Assembly: GCA_964624795.1 (NCBI GenBank)
Contig: CAZUZS010000048.1
Coordinates: forward strand, 1-38,204
Reading direction: 5' to 3'
DNA: 38,204 nucleotides
Source of the DNA: CAZUZS01 sp964624795
GTDB lineage: Bacteria; Calditrichota; Calditrichia; RBG-13-44-9
Of this stretch, positions 6,622-14,931 are shown piece after piece (positions within the stretch are counted from its first letter, which is position 1; every line of letters begins with the position of its first letter). The notes beneath the pieces were generated by a model. It saw only the letters and a list, made by a program, of their open reading frames with translations, made no database searches and had not been told where the DNA came from. Made by a program: the position numbers and the translations under genes.

Positions 6622-8307
6622 TTACATTTTGAAATCCCCAACGGGAGCCGAAAGAATTTTTGTATCGAAACCAGGCAATTCATTTGCATTCGCAAGGCGA
6701 TAGGCAAAATTAGCAATATGGACAGCAATCCGGGTTAATTTCTTATAATCGATTTTTGCCGGTAAATCCTGCGGGCTTGTATAATCGGTATGAAATCCGG
6801 TAAAATAATACACAACCGGGATATGCTGCTCCTGAAAGTTTGCATGATCGCTGCCACTTGTAAAATACACATTCGGGTCGAACAGCAGATGCAGCCGGCT
6901 CAGATCGTTCGCGGCAATCGCCATTTGCTGCAATTGCGGTGATTGTGCGGAGTAGAAAAGCATAACTTTGTTCTGCGAGTCCTCCTCTTTCATTGGCTGC
7001 CGCAATGCCGCAAAATTGAAAGATGCGTCCCGCCCGATCATATCCATATTGAAAGCGATCTTTATATTTTTCAAATCGATGACCGGGTGCTGCACAAAAT
7101 AGGTGCTGCCTAACATACCCATTTCTTCCCCGTCCCAGAAGGCGAAAATGACACTCCGCCTGGGCTGTTGTGCCGCCGGCAGCAGGGAATATGCAAACGC
7201 CGCATTGAGATTCGCGGCCACGCCGGATGCATTGTCATCGGCGCCGCGGAATATTTCGCCCTGCTGGAGGCCCTCGTGATCGTAATGTGATCCGATCAGA
7301 ATATATTCGGATTTGAGCTTCGCATCCTGCCCGGGTAGAACAGCCAGAACGTTCCGGGCCTGGCGCTTTTCTTCGTTCTTATAATGAACCGCTAATTTCC
7401 AGGATTCGGTCTGTACCCCACTTTCATTCCAATGAAACGCTTGATGCTTTCCATCTTGAGCGAGCCATTTTTTCAATCGCGCATTTTCTTTTTCGAAATT
7501 CTCATTCAGGCGATTGCCGAATACTTTTTCGGTAAATTCTGCGGATAAATAAATAACCGGCACGCCCTTTTCTTCCGCCAACACAAACGGTTTTCTGCCC
7601 TTTCTGCCCGATTTGTGCTGTAGAATCCTTGCGTATTTTTGGCTGTTTTCAGGCGTCGGTATGAAAACAAGCGCTTGCGCGCCCGCTTCCGCGGCTCTTC
7701 TCGCTTTCCAGTCCGGCAAAGTGTACTGGGTCTGGTGTTTCCCATTAAAAAAAGTCAGCGTATCATTTTCCAGCGGTTCGCCGTAATAGGCAATCGCTAT
7801 TTTCCCAGAACAGCTAACTCCGGCATAATCATCGTAGTCATACTCCGGCGCCTGGATTCCATAACCGACAAAAACCGGTTCACCGGCAATTTCCGGCTCT
7901 GCCGGTGAATTAAAGAAGTAGTAGAAATCCTGTCCCTGAATGGCAGAGGTCGATTTTCCATTTACCGGGACGGTCAACTCAACCTTGATATCTTCCGGAG
8001 CCACACCCACAATTCCGAAAGTTTGAAAGTAGGCGGCAAAAGGTTCCGTGCTATCTGGCTGAATCATTGGATTCAGCCCCATTTGATATAATTGGCTGGC
8101 AATGAAAAGGCCTGCTGTGCGTCCACCTGTAAGGCCTGCCTCCCGACCTTCGAGTTCAGTAGAAGCCAAAAAATTAAGATCCGCCCGAACATTGCGTTCC
8201 TTGATTTCTGAAAAATCCGGCAGGTCCTGTGCAAACAGGAGATGAATGTTGATTACCGACAGGAGAATCAGAGAAAAGAGCGAGATGGTTTCAATTTTTT
8301 TCCGCAT
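6622..8307 (-). CDS. secreted M28-family metallopeptidase with PA domain
   Basis: A predicted exported zinc aminopeptidase of 561 residues. The signal peptide is at about 1-27, ending L-L-F-A-Q. A protease-associated (PA) insert lies at roughly 140-260 (FVGYGIQAPEYDYDDYAG in parts, GKIAIAYYGEP, EAGAQALVFI). The catalytic domain follows: SHYDH near 340 (His ligand), GADDNASG near 355 (bridging Asp), DGEEMGMLGS near 392 (catalytic Glu and Glu ligand), NMDMIGRD near 420 (Asp ligand), and FHTDYTSPQD near the C-terminus (His ligand). All ligands are present. I chose the ATG at 8307 because it begins the signal peptide and has AAGGA upstream; a TTG at 8400 would prepend 31 residues that overlap the preceding gene. 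Likely role: nutrient peptide degradation outside the cytoplasm. Confidence 0.9.
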   Translation of the reverse strand: MRKKIETISLFSLILLSVINIHLLFAQDLPDFSEIKERNVRADLNFLASTELEGREAGLTGGRTAGLFIASQLYQMGLNPMIQPDSTEPFAAYFQTFGIVGVAPEDIKVELTVPVNGKSTSAIQGQDFYYFFNSPAEPEIAGEPVFVGYGIQAPEYDYDDYAGVSCSGKIAIAYYGEPLENDTLTFFNGKHQTQYTLPDWKARRAAEAGAQALVFIPTPENSQKYARILQHKSGRKGRKPFVLAEEKGVPVIYLSAEFTEKVFGNRLNENFEKENARLKKWLAQDGKHQAFHWNESGVQTESWKLAVHYKNEEKRQARNVLAVLPGQDAKLKSEYILIGSHYDHEGLQQGEIFRGADDNASGVAANLNAAFAYSLLPAAQQPRRSVIFAFWDGEEMGMLGSTYFVQHPVIDLKNIKIAFNMDMIGRDASFNFAALRQPMKEEDSQNKVMLFYSAQSPQLQQMAIAANDLSRLHLLFDPNVYFTSGSDHANFQEQHIPVVYYFTGFHTDYTSPQDLPAKIDYKKLTRIAVHIANFAYRLANANELPGFDTKILSAPVGDFKM

Positions 8308-8396
8308 AATCAAAATCCTTATAAAAATTTTGGACTGCCAATAATAAAAACTGGAGCCTGGAAAATCAACCTCAATCTGTATTAAGTGTCTGAAAA

Positions 8397-8807
8397 TCAA
8401 AGATCTTTAAAAACCCGTGCCAATGAAAATCCGGGCGCGTCCATGTGCAAATCCAGAAAATAGCCAAAAGGGGTCTGATCCACTTCATACCCCGTGTTTT
8501 CCAATTTTGCCTGGGTATTGTCAAACAACTGCTGTACGAACTCCGGTTCCGCTTTGCTTTCCGAAAGATGCGCAAAGGAATGCAAAACGATTCGCCTGCA
8601 TTCCAGCTTCCCTCCGAGCCACTTGAGATTCTTTGCCAGCTTCGCGGTTACATTTTTCTCCCTTTCCTGATCCCCCGCTTCGCTATGAATAAAGGCAACT
8701 ATTGCCTTCTCTATGCGTTGATCGACATCTGCATCCGGCGCCTGTTCCAGGTTTTTCTGCGCGGTGCGATATGAAAACTGTTCGGCATAGATCATAAGCA
8801 ATTTCAT
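8397..8807 (-). CDS. freestanding threonyl-tRNA synthetase editing-domain homologue (archaeal type)
   Basis: A 136-residue protein matching, over its whole length, the N-terminal editing domain of archaeal ThrRS (PF08915, D-aminoacyl-tRNA deacylase-like fold), which removes serine mischarged on tRNA-Thr. Visible landmarks are MKLLMIYAEQFSY at the N-terminus, IVAFIHSE near 36-43, SFAHLSES at 77-84 (His80), and the QTPFGYFLDL block at 111-120. There is no synthetase domain, so it would act in trans. The lysine that follows Y-Y in archaeal F-G-Y-Y-K (reported as important, recalled) is leucine here, so the mechanism or substrate may differ. GAGGGT lies upstream of the ATG. It lies about 90 bases upstream of the M28 peptidase gene and is divergent from serC. 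Confidence 0.8.
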   Translation of the reverse strand: MKLLMIYAEQFSYRTAQKNLEQAPDADVDQRIEKAIVAFIHSEAGDQEREKNVTAKLAKNLKWLGGKLECRRIVLHSFAHLSESKAEPEFVQQLFDNTQAKLENTGYEVDQTPFGYFLDLHMDAPGFSLARVFKDL

Positions 8808-9002
8808 TTTTGTTACCCTCGTTTGATTATTTTTCCCAACAATACTTGGTTATTCTATGATTCCCAATCGCTGTAATTTAATACCTGCATGGAAGAAGCC
8901 ATCATATCTTTTTTCTAATTGTGTTTGCCGCCTTCTATTCTATTATTAAATTTATCACATAAAATGGCTGAATTGAATAATAATAAAACGAAAGGGGTCA
9001 AA

Positions 9003-10085
9003 ATGGAAAATCGGGTTTTTAATTTTAATGCGGGACCAGCAACACTTCCGCTTTCCGTCCTGGAGCACGCCCAAAAGGAGCTTCTCAATTATAACGGCGA
9101 AGGTCTCTCGATTTTGGAGATGAGCCACCGCTCAAAGACCTTCGATGCAATAATAAACAAAGCTGTTCAGGACGTTAAAAATGTTATGGGATTTGATGAC
9201 AATTACGACGTAATGTTTCTCCAGGGCGGGGCCACCGGGCAGTTTGCCGCTGTGCCGCTAAACCTGGCAATAAAAGGAAGGCCAGCCCTTTATATCAATA
9301 CCGGTTCCTGGTCCAAGAAGGCAATTTCGGAAGCCAAAAAATTGGGAATTGACTACAAAGTGACTGCAACCTCGGAGAGCGAAAATTTCGGATACATCCC
9401 CGGTTCGTATGATGTTGACGCAAATGCATCTTATCTGCATATCACTTCAAACAATACAATATTTGGAACCCAGTGGCAGAATTACCCGGATACCGGTGCC
9501 GTTCCACTGGTTGCCGACATGTCTTCGGATTTCTACTGCCGCCGATTCGATCCCAAGAAATTTGGCCTTATTTATGCTGGCGCACAGAAAAATGCCGGCC
9601 CGTCTGGTGTTGCTATTATTGTGATCCGCAAGGATTTGCTGGAACGCAGTCCGGATAATATTCCAACCATCTTAAATTATCAGACCTTCGCCGAGAAAAA
9701 CTCGCTTTACAACACGCCCAATACCTGGGGAATTTATCTGGTTGGTTTGGTCATGCAGTGGATTCTGGATCAGGGTGGAATTGACGAGGTAGAAGCAATT
9801 AATAGGAAGAAGGCGGAAACACTCTACCAGGTGCTTGATAGTACCGATTTTTTCAGACCGACTGCCCGTTTGGATAGCCGTTCAATTATGAACATCACTT
9901 TCCGTTTGCCTAGCGAAGATCTGGAGAAAAAATTTGTCGCAGAAGCGACCGCCGCCGGAATGATTGGCCTGAAAGGACATCGTTCGGTTGGCGGAATTCG
10001 TGCCAGTATTTATAATGCGATGACGCAGGAAGGAATAAATGCCCTGGTCAGCTTCATGCGCGAATTCGAAAAGAAAAACGGCTAA
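9003..10085 (+). CDS. serC: phosphoserine aminotransferase
   Basis: Transfers the amino group from glutamate to 3-phosphohydroxypyruvate, giving phosphoserine for serine synthesis, and can also act in pyridoxal phosphate synthesis. The protein has 360 residues, normal for the family. The N-terminus FNFNAGPATLP is diagnostic. The PLP-binding lysine is Lys196 in YAGAQKNAGPSG, and the preceding DMSSDFYCRR contains the Asp-Ser-Ser block that contacts PLP. The C-terminal GLKGHRSVGGIRASIYNA is also canonical. I chose the ATG at 9003, preceded by AAAGGGG; an upstream extension to 8919 has no ribosome-binding site and no homology-like content. It is monocistronic, followed by a strong terminator. serA and serB are not in the window. 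Confidence 0.97.
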   Translation: MENRVFNFNAGPATLPLSVLEHAQKELLNYNGEGLSILEMSHRSKTFDAIINKAVQDVKNVMGFDDNYDVMFLQGGATGQFAAVPLNLAIKGRPALYINTGSWSKKAISEAKKLGIDYKVTATSESENFGYIPGSYDVDANASYLHITSNNTIFGTQWQNYPDTGAVPLVADMSSDFYCRRFDPKKFGLIYAGAQKNAGPSGVAIIVIRKDLLERSPDNIPTILNYQTFAEKNSLYNTPNTWGIYLVGLVMQWILDQGGIDEVEAINRKKAETLYQVLDSTDFFRPTARLDSRSIMNITFRLPSEDLEKKFVAEATAAGMIGLKGHRSVGGIRASIYNAMTQEGINALVSFMREFEKKNG

Positions 10086-10100
10086 TTGCTGTGAGAATTA

Positions 10101-10131
10101 AAAAAGGGAGACTCCGGAAGTCTCCCTTTTT
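10101..10131 (+). terminator. bidirectional intrinsic terminator after serC
   Basis: A perfect 13-base stem AAAAAGGGAGACT (10101-10113) / AGTCTCCCTTTTT (10119-10131) with loop CCGGA, starting 15 bases after the serC stop. The T-run on plus and the matching A-run give a terminator usable in both directions, so it also serves the convergent dehydrogenase gene. Confidence 0.95.
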
Positions 10132-10181
10132 GTTCAAGGCTTCACCCACCCTTTGAATTGCATTTGGGCTACGAAAAATTC

Positions 10182-10926
10182 CTAATCTTTAAATCGAAGA
10201 TCTTCCTCAAATTCCTTTGACAGTGCCACCAAACCGTCAACGGTCTTCTGATCCAGCGGAATTCCGTTTTTCTGACGGATTTCCTGTTCCTCAAACTCCT
10301 TTTCTCCATGAATGTAAATTCGGGAGTGGCCCTCCGCTTTCTCCGAGTTCTTAATCAAATCGATATAATTATCCAGATGATCTTTGAAGGTTTCTAATCC
10401 CACAAAGAAATCAGGATTTATGGCCATAAAGAGAGTTCCGATTCGCGGGAATTGCGTTTTCCCGTCCTTGCTGCTTACAAGATATGGGCCGTAATTTGAG
10501 CCGGATAAAATTCCCGTGAGAATGTCGACCATCACGATCAGGCCGTATCCTTTGTGGCCGCCGTATGTTTCCCCTTTTCCACCCATGGGAAGAATGCCGC
10601 CGCCAAGGTGTTCGGACAGAATGTGAAGCGCCCTCGCAGGATCGTGCAGCATCCGTCCGTTTTCATCAATAAACCAGCCATCCGGGATTTTTTCACCCAG
10701 GCGACTATATAACTCCAATTTTCCGCGGGGAACAACGCTGGTTGCGAAATCCATNNNNNNNNNNNNNNNNNNNNNNNNNNNNNNNNNNNNNNNNNNNNNN
10801 NNNNNNNNNNNNNNNNNNNNNNNNNNNNNNNNNNNNNNNNNNNNNNNNNNNNNNGACTTTCAAATGCTCCAGAATTCGGATGACAAAGTCTGACAGGTCC
10901 TCCCAGCGAATAATTCTACCTTCCAT
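10182..10926 (-). CDS. Ldh-family malate/L-lactate dehydrogenase, interrupted by assembly gap
   Basis: An NAD(P)-dependent 2-hydroxyacid dehydrogenase of the Ldh_2 family (malate/lactate/ureidoglycolate/sulfolactate type). The C-terminal part (191 codons, 10182-10754) begins at MDFATSV and holds PDGWFIDENGRMLHDP and the hallmark GGKGETYGGHKGYGLIVM, followed by VDILTGILSG. The N-terminal 24 codons (10855-10926) begin MEGRIIRWEDL after a perfect AAAGGAGGAG site. The two parts are not in the same frame across the 100 N, as expected for a gap of arbitrary size. By comparison with family members of about 350 residues, roughly 140 residues are missing. The substrate cannot be decided without the missing region. 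The gene is broken by assembly, not necessarily in the genome. Confidence 0.88.
10755..10854. other. assembly gap (100 N)
   Basis: Exactly 100 undetermined bases, the conventional placeholder for a scaffold gap of unknown length. The flanking dehydrogenase halves imply that about 0.4 kb is really missing (inference from family length). Confidence 0.98.
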
Positions 10927-11225
10927 CTCTCCTCCTTTTCAAACAATTATTTCGTGTCCGCTCAATTCATCGGAAATGCATCACTCTAAAACATCATCTA
11001 TTGTGCATTTCAAACTGTTATCGTTTCTATAAACTACTTTTCGTTGAAATCGTTCAGCCCGATGCTGCCTGAGAATCTCCTTTCATAATTCAGCCTGTTA
11101 ATTTCCATTCTGCCGGCGCGATATGGTATCCTTTGGGAGTTGCAGGCAGGATTGTCTTTCAGAATCTTTCAGGTGGCAGATTCTTTCTCTGGATTGGTAT
11201 TTCCGGCTAATTATATCGTTGTCGC
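10927..11225. other. 299-base intergenic region, no gene seen
   Basis: Lies between the start of the dehydrogenase and the stop of the TPR gene, both on minus. It should hold the dehydrogenase promoter. The only structure I see is a short AGAATC/GATTCT inverted repeat (11161-11166 and 11179-11184), with no T-run; no convincing terminator for the TPR gene. Confidence 0.5.
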
Positions 11226-11897
11226 CTATGGCTCGTCGATATGGACGATAAGATCAAGCATGTCCCGGCAAGGCTGGTTATCCGGATTCAACTCCAGGGC
11301 TCGTTTGTAATTCTTCACCGCCTCCGGGTAGGATCCCAGGTTGTGGTAACACAGCCCCAATCGATAGAAAACCTCCGCATTTTCCGGGGAGATTTGAGCA
11401 AGTTTGCTGAGATACCCTTCTGCTTGCTTGTATTTCCTCTGGAACATATAAACGCCGGCAAGATGGTAGTAAGCAATTCCCGACTCCGGGCTTATTTCAA
11501 TGAGCTTCTGATAGGCTGCGATCGCCTTTTCCTCTTCGCCCCGGTGCCGGTAGGAAATCCCAAGCCAGTAGTGCGCCATCGCCAGCTTGGGATCGTTTTC
11601 TATTATCTTTTCGAATTGCTCAATTGCCATGCGTAATTTTCCCTGCCGGTAATATGCAATACCGAGGGCATAAAGTGCCGAGGTAAACTTCGGATTGTCA
11701 GCGACGCTTTTCTCCAGCGTGGCTATAGCTTCCGGCAGATTCCCTTCCAAATAATAAAGATCCCCCAATAATTTCTGCAGCAATGAATTCTGAGGTGTGG
11801 CTTCAATTAACTTCATGAGTTCTTTTACCGCTGATTGATGATCACCGGTGGTAAAGTAACTTTCAAGTTCCTTCAGATTATCCAATAAATTTTCCAT
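11226..11897 (-). CDS. tetratricopeptide repeat protein
   Basis: A soluble 223-residue protein built almost entirely of TPR units (about five to six repeats of 34 residues), for example ALYALGIAYYRQGKLRMAIE, AHYWLGISYRHRGEEEKAI, AYYHLAGVYMFQRKYKQAE and VFYRLGLCYHNLGSYPEAV. The repeats form a helical scaffold for protein-protein contacts; no catalytic domain or signal peptide is present. I chose the ATG at 11897, preceded by AGAAAGG; an ATG ten codons earlier (11927) has no ribosome-binding site. It is divergent from the ABC-F gene across a 300-base region. Partner unknown. Confidence 0.85.
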   Translation of the reverse strand: MENLLDNLKELESYFTTGDHQSAVKELMKLIEATPQNSLLQKLLGDLYYLEGNLPEAIATLEKSVADNPKFTSALYALGIAYYRQGKLRMAIEQFEKIIENDPKLAMAHYWLGISYRHRGEEEKAIAAYQKLIEISPESGIAYYHLAGVYMFQRKYKQAEGYLSKLAQISPENAEVFYRLGLCYHNLGSYPEAVKNYKRALELNPDNQPCRDMLDLIVHIDEP

Positions 11898-12197
11898 AAA
11901 ATACCTTTCTTTTATCCTGGTTTTCATTCAAGTCGGCTGACAAAATACGAAATTGTATTTCCTTATGCCAGAAAATACACATTAATACAGCAACGACTTT
12001 CTTCTTTGGGAATGGCCAGATGTCAATTTTAACCTTCCTTTGAAGTTCAACCCTTTCGCATTATCAAATCATACCAAGGAACCGACATTCCAAATTTAAA
12101 TGATCCGGGATCAATTTTAAATTTAATTTTTAAAATCACATCGAATATCTTTAATTTTGAGTTTGGAATGATGGGGAAAATGGAAGTCATATAGTTT
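11898..12197. promoter_or_regulatory. divergent promoter region with nested palindromes in the ABC-F leader
   Basis: A 300-base region between the divergent TPR and ABC-F genes. Close to the ABC-F start is a strong palindrome (12092-12124): AAATTTAAA-TGATCC, a central G, then GGATCA-ATTTTAAATTT. It lies inside longer-range perfect 9-base arms CATTCCAAA (12086-12094) and TTTGGAATG (12162-12170). The outer arm ends 27 bases before the ABC-F start codon. This could be a structured 5' leader (attenuation), an operator, or the remnant of a small inverted-repeat element. No short leader peptide was obvious. Confidence 0.5.
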
Positions 12198-14147
12198 ATG
12201 CTGCAAATAAAAGAGCTACAATATGCCATCGGTGACCGGGAGTTGCTGAATGGAATTTCCTGGAATATCAATCCGGGCAAACGCGTTGCGCTTATCGGGC
12301 CCAATGGCGCCGGTAAAACGACACTCCTCCGGATTATTGTGGGAGATCTGGAATACCATTCGGGCAGCATGATAATGCCGCAGGATTATGTAATCGGCTA
12401 TCTCCCACAAGAGGAAGTCCACATCGGCAAAGGCCCCATATTGACGACTGTGTTGGAGGGGAATAAAGAAATTACCGATCTGGAGTGGGAAATTTACCGG
12501 ATTCACGAAGAATTAAATGAGAATCCCGACAACCAGGAAGTTCTGTTAGAACGATTGGGCACCGCAGAATCGCGGTATCGCCTGCTGGGCGGTTACCAGC
12601 TTGAATCCACTGCCCGCAGCATTTTGTCCGGGCTTGGCTTTTCCGCAAAAGATCACCACCGTTCGCTTACCGAGTTCAGCGGCGGTTGGCGGATGCGGGT
12701 TTACCTGGCCCGCCTCCTCATTCAAAACCCCGACTTACTCTTGCTGGACGAACCCACCAATCACCTTGATTTACCGTCTCTGGAATGGCTGGAATATTAT
12801 CTGAGGAATTTTCAAGGAAGCGTCGTAATCGTGTCGCATGACCGCTTTTTTATCGATCGCCTTGCGCAGGAAATTGTTGAACTCAACAATGGAAAGCTTG
12901 AACACTATTCCGGTAATTACCATTATTTTGAAGAGCAGAAAAAATCGCGGATGGAATTGCTTCTCAAAAAACAGGAGCAAATTCAGAAAGAAAAAGCCCG
13001 TCAGCAGCAATTTATTGATCGCTTCCGCTATAAGGCGACCAAAGCTGCACAAGTGCAAAGCCGCCTCAAGCAATTGGATAAGCTGGAAACAATCGAGCTT
13101 CCTCAAAACGAGCGGCATATCTCATTTCGGATAAAAGTAGAAAAGCCAAGCTACCAGGATGTGCTCCAGATCGAGAACATGTCTTTCCATTACGATGCCG
13201 GGTGGGTTCTACGGGAAATCAATTTCAGTTTGTTCAGGGGGGAGCGGGTAGCGCTGGTGGGTGTCAATGGTGCCGGTAAAACGACACTTACGCGACTCAT
13301 AACAAGTCAGCTACATCCCCAACAGGGCCGAATTCAACTTGGTGAAAGAGTATCGGTTGGCTACTATGCCCAGCACCAGGTGGAACAGTTGGACCTCGAC
13401 CGCGACATTTATGACGAGGTTTTATCATCTTCCGCAGCGGTTCATCGTCCGCATATTCGCAATATATTGGGACTTTTTCAGTTTACCGGCGATGAAGTGA
13501 GCAAACGAATTGGCGTCTTGTCCGGCGGGGAAAAGGCCAGAGTTTCGCTTGCCAAGATCCTGACCTCACCCGTGAATTTCCTGATTATGGACGAGCCGAC
13601 CAATCATTTGGATATTGCATCAAGAGATGCGCTGGAAAATGCCCTGGTTGACTACGACGGCACCCTGCTACTGATTTCCCACGACCGCTACTTTTTGGAC
13701 AAGCTGGTCAACCGGGTCATCGAACTCAAAGACACCCGCCTTACCGAATATGAGGGTAACTATTCGCATTATCTGGAGAAGCGGGAGGGCTTTCGGGATT
13801 CCGGTATTGGCGGGAACGAAATCTCGCCGACTTCTGCGATAAAGAATAAAAATCAAAAAGAAAAGAAGCGTCGCGAAGCGGAAGCACGGCAGGCAATCAG
13901 CAAAGAACGAAATCACCTGGAAGGCGAAATCCGCAAATTGGAAGAAACGATTCAACGACTGGATGAAGTAAAGCTAAGGTTGGAACAGGAAATGAGCGAT
14001 CCGCAAAATTACAGAGACGGTGAAAAAGCGGCTGCATTGCAATTGAAGTATGTTGATACAAAGAAGAGTCTTGAAACCTCGATGGAAAGTTGGGAAAGCT
14101 TGCAGGTAACCTATCAAAAGCTTCTTGAGAGTCTGAAAGAGGAGTAA
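12198..14147 (+). CDS. ABC-F family ATPase (translation factor type)
   Basis: A 649-residue soluble protein with two ABC domains and no membrane segments. ABC-F proteins bind the ribosomal E site and act on stalled or drug-bound ribosomes. Domain 1: Walker A GPNGAGKTT (34-42), signature SGGWRMR (161-167), Walker B LLLDEPTNHLD (181-191). Linker 245-305 is charged and helical, the position of the P-site tRNA interaction motif. Domain 2: Walker A GVNGAGKTT (355-363), signature LSGGEKARVS (441-450), Walker B LIMDEPTNHLD (462-472). The C-terminal 545-649 is a lysine/glutamate-rich coiled coil as in Uup/YfmR-type members. Both catalytic Glu residues are present. The start at 12198 has only a weak ribosome-binding site. 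It is convergent with the efflux ATPase gene, only 23 bases apart. Confidence 0.93.
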   Translation: MLQIKELQYAIGDRELLNGISWNINPGKRVALIGPNGAGKTTLLRIIVGDLEYHSGSMIMPQDYVIGYLPQEEVHIGKGPILTTVLEGNKEITDLEWEIYRIHEELNENPDNQEVLLERLGTAESRYRLLGGYQLESTARSILSGLGFSAKDHHRSLTEFSGGWRMRVYLARLLIQNPDLLLLDEPTNHLDLPSLEWLEYYLRNFQGSVVIVSHDRFFIDRLAQEIVELNNGKLEHYSGNYHYFEEQKKSRMELLLKKQEQIQKEKARQQQFIDRFRYKATKAAQVQSRLKQLDKLETIELPQNERHISFRIKVEKPSYQDVLQIENMSFHYDAGWVLREINFSLFRGERVALVGVNGAGKTTLTRLITSQLHPQQGRIQLGERVSVGYYAQHQVEQLDLDRDIYDEVLSSSAAVHRPHIRNILGLFQFTGDEVSKRIGVLSGGEKARVSLAKILTSPVNFLIMDEPTNHLDIASRDALENALVDYDGTLLLISHDRYFLDKLVNRVIELKDTRLTEYEGNYSHYLEKREGFRDSGIGGNEISPTSAIKNKNQKEKKRREAEARQAISKERNHLEGEIRKLEETIQRLDEVKLRLEQEMSDPQNYRDGEKAAALQLKYVDTKKSLETSMESWESLQVTYQKLLESLKEE

Positions 14148-14170
14148 TCCTGATGACATCCTCGCCTATT

Positions 14171-14872
14171 TCAGGAGTTAGCCGGAATATCCTGGGTGGC
14201 ATGAACGCCATTTTCAATCAAGCCATCTTTTAATCGAATTACTTGCTGGGCATATTTTGAAATATTGGAGTCATGGGTTATCATGATGATGGTATTCCCC
14301 TGCTTCCACAGCCCATTGAACAATTCTATAATTTCAAGGCCGGACTGGCTGTCCAGGTTTCCGGTCGGTTCATCGGCCAGGATGATGCGCGGATTGTTAA
14401 CCAGCGCCCGCGCAATGGCGACACGCTGCTGCTGCCCTCCGGAGAGTTCGCTCGGTTTGTGATCCATTCGGTCGGCCAGCCCTACCCTGTCCAGTAACTC
14501 CTTTACCCGCCGTTTGCGCTCCGCAGATGGCACACCGCCAAAAATCAGCGGCATTTCCACATTTTCGTATGCGCTGGCATACGGCAGCAAATTAAAATTC
14601 TGGAAAACAAAACCCACTTTTTGGTTGCGGATATCGGCCAGCGCATTGTCGTCCAGTTCCTGGATTGAGGTGCCATCAAGCTCATACTCCCCCGAGGAGG
14701 GCGTATCCAGACATCCGATAATATGCATCAGCGTGGATTTTCCTGAGCCGGACGGACCCATAATGGCGATAAATTCCCCGGCCTTTATGCCAAGCCGAAT
14801 TCCCCGGAGTGCTTCGACTTTTATCTTTCCGGTATCATAGACTCGCCATATATTTTCCATGCTGATCATCAT
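14171..14872 (-). CDS. MacB/LolD-type ABC transporter ATPase
   Basis: A 233-residue cytoplasmic ATPase subunit driving the adjacent permeases. Walker A GPSGSGKST (39-47), Q-loop VFQNFNLLP (89-97), signature ELSGGQQQRVAIARAL (142-157), Walker B IILADEPTGNLD (163-174), and switch His in MITHD near 197-201. The L-L-P-Y-A-S-A-Y-E-N-V stretch and D-E-P-T-G-N-L-D form are typical of the MacB/LolD/FtsE group that powers mechanotransmission rather than substrate translocation through the membrane. AAAGGAGAG lies seven bases before the first of two tandem ATGs, which fixes the start. It is the last gene of the four-gene efflux operon, 59 bases after the second permease. Confidence 0.94.
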   Translation of the reverse strand: MMISMENIWRVYDTGKIKVEALRGIRLGIKAGEFIAIMGPSGSGKSTLMHIIGCLDTPSSGEYELDGTSIQELDDNALADIRNQKVGFVFQNFNLLPYASAYENVEMPLIFGGVPSAERKRRVKELLDRVGLADRMDHKPSELSGGQQQRVAIARALVNNPRIILADEPTGNLDSQSGLEIIELFNGLWKQGNTIIMITHDSNISKYAQQVIRLKDGLIENGVHATQDIPANS

Positions 14873-14931
14873 TTATTCTCTCCTTTTGAAATGCTTAATC
14901 GTATTATTCGACTCCGACTTTCTGGAAACAA

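Noticed and set aside
8308..8400. N-terminal extension of the M28 peptidase to a TTG at 8400
   Set aside because: It would put 31 residues before a good signal peptide, overlaps the preceding gene and has no ribosome-binding site.
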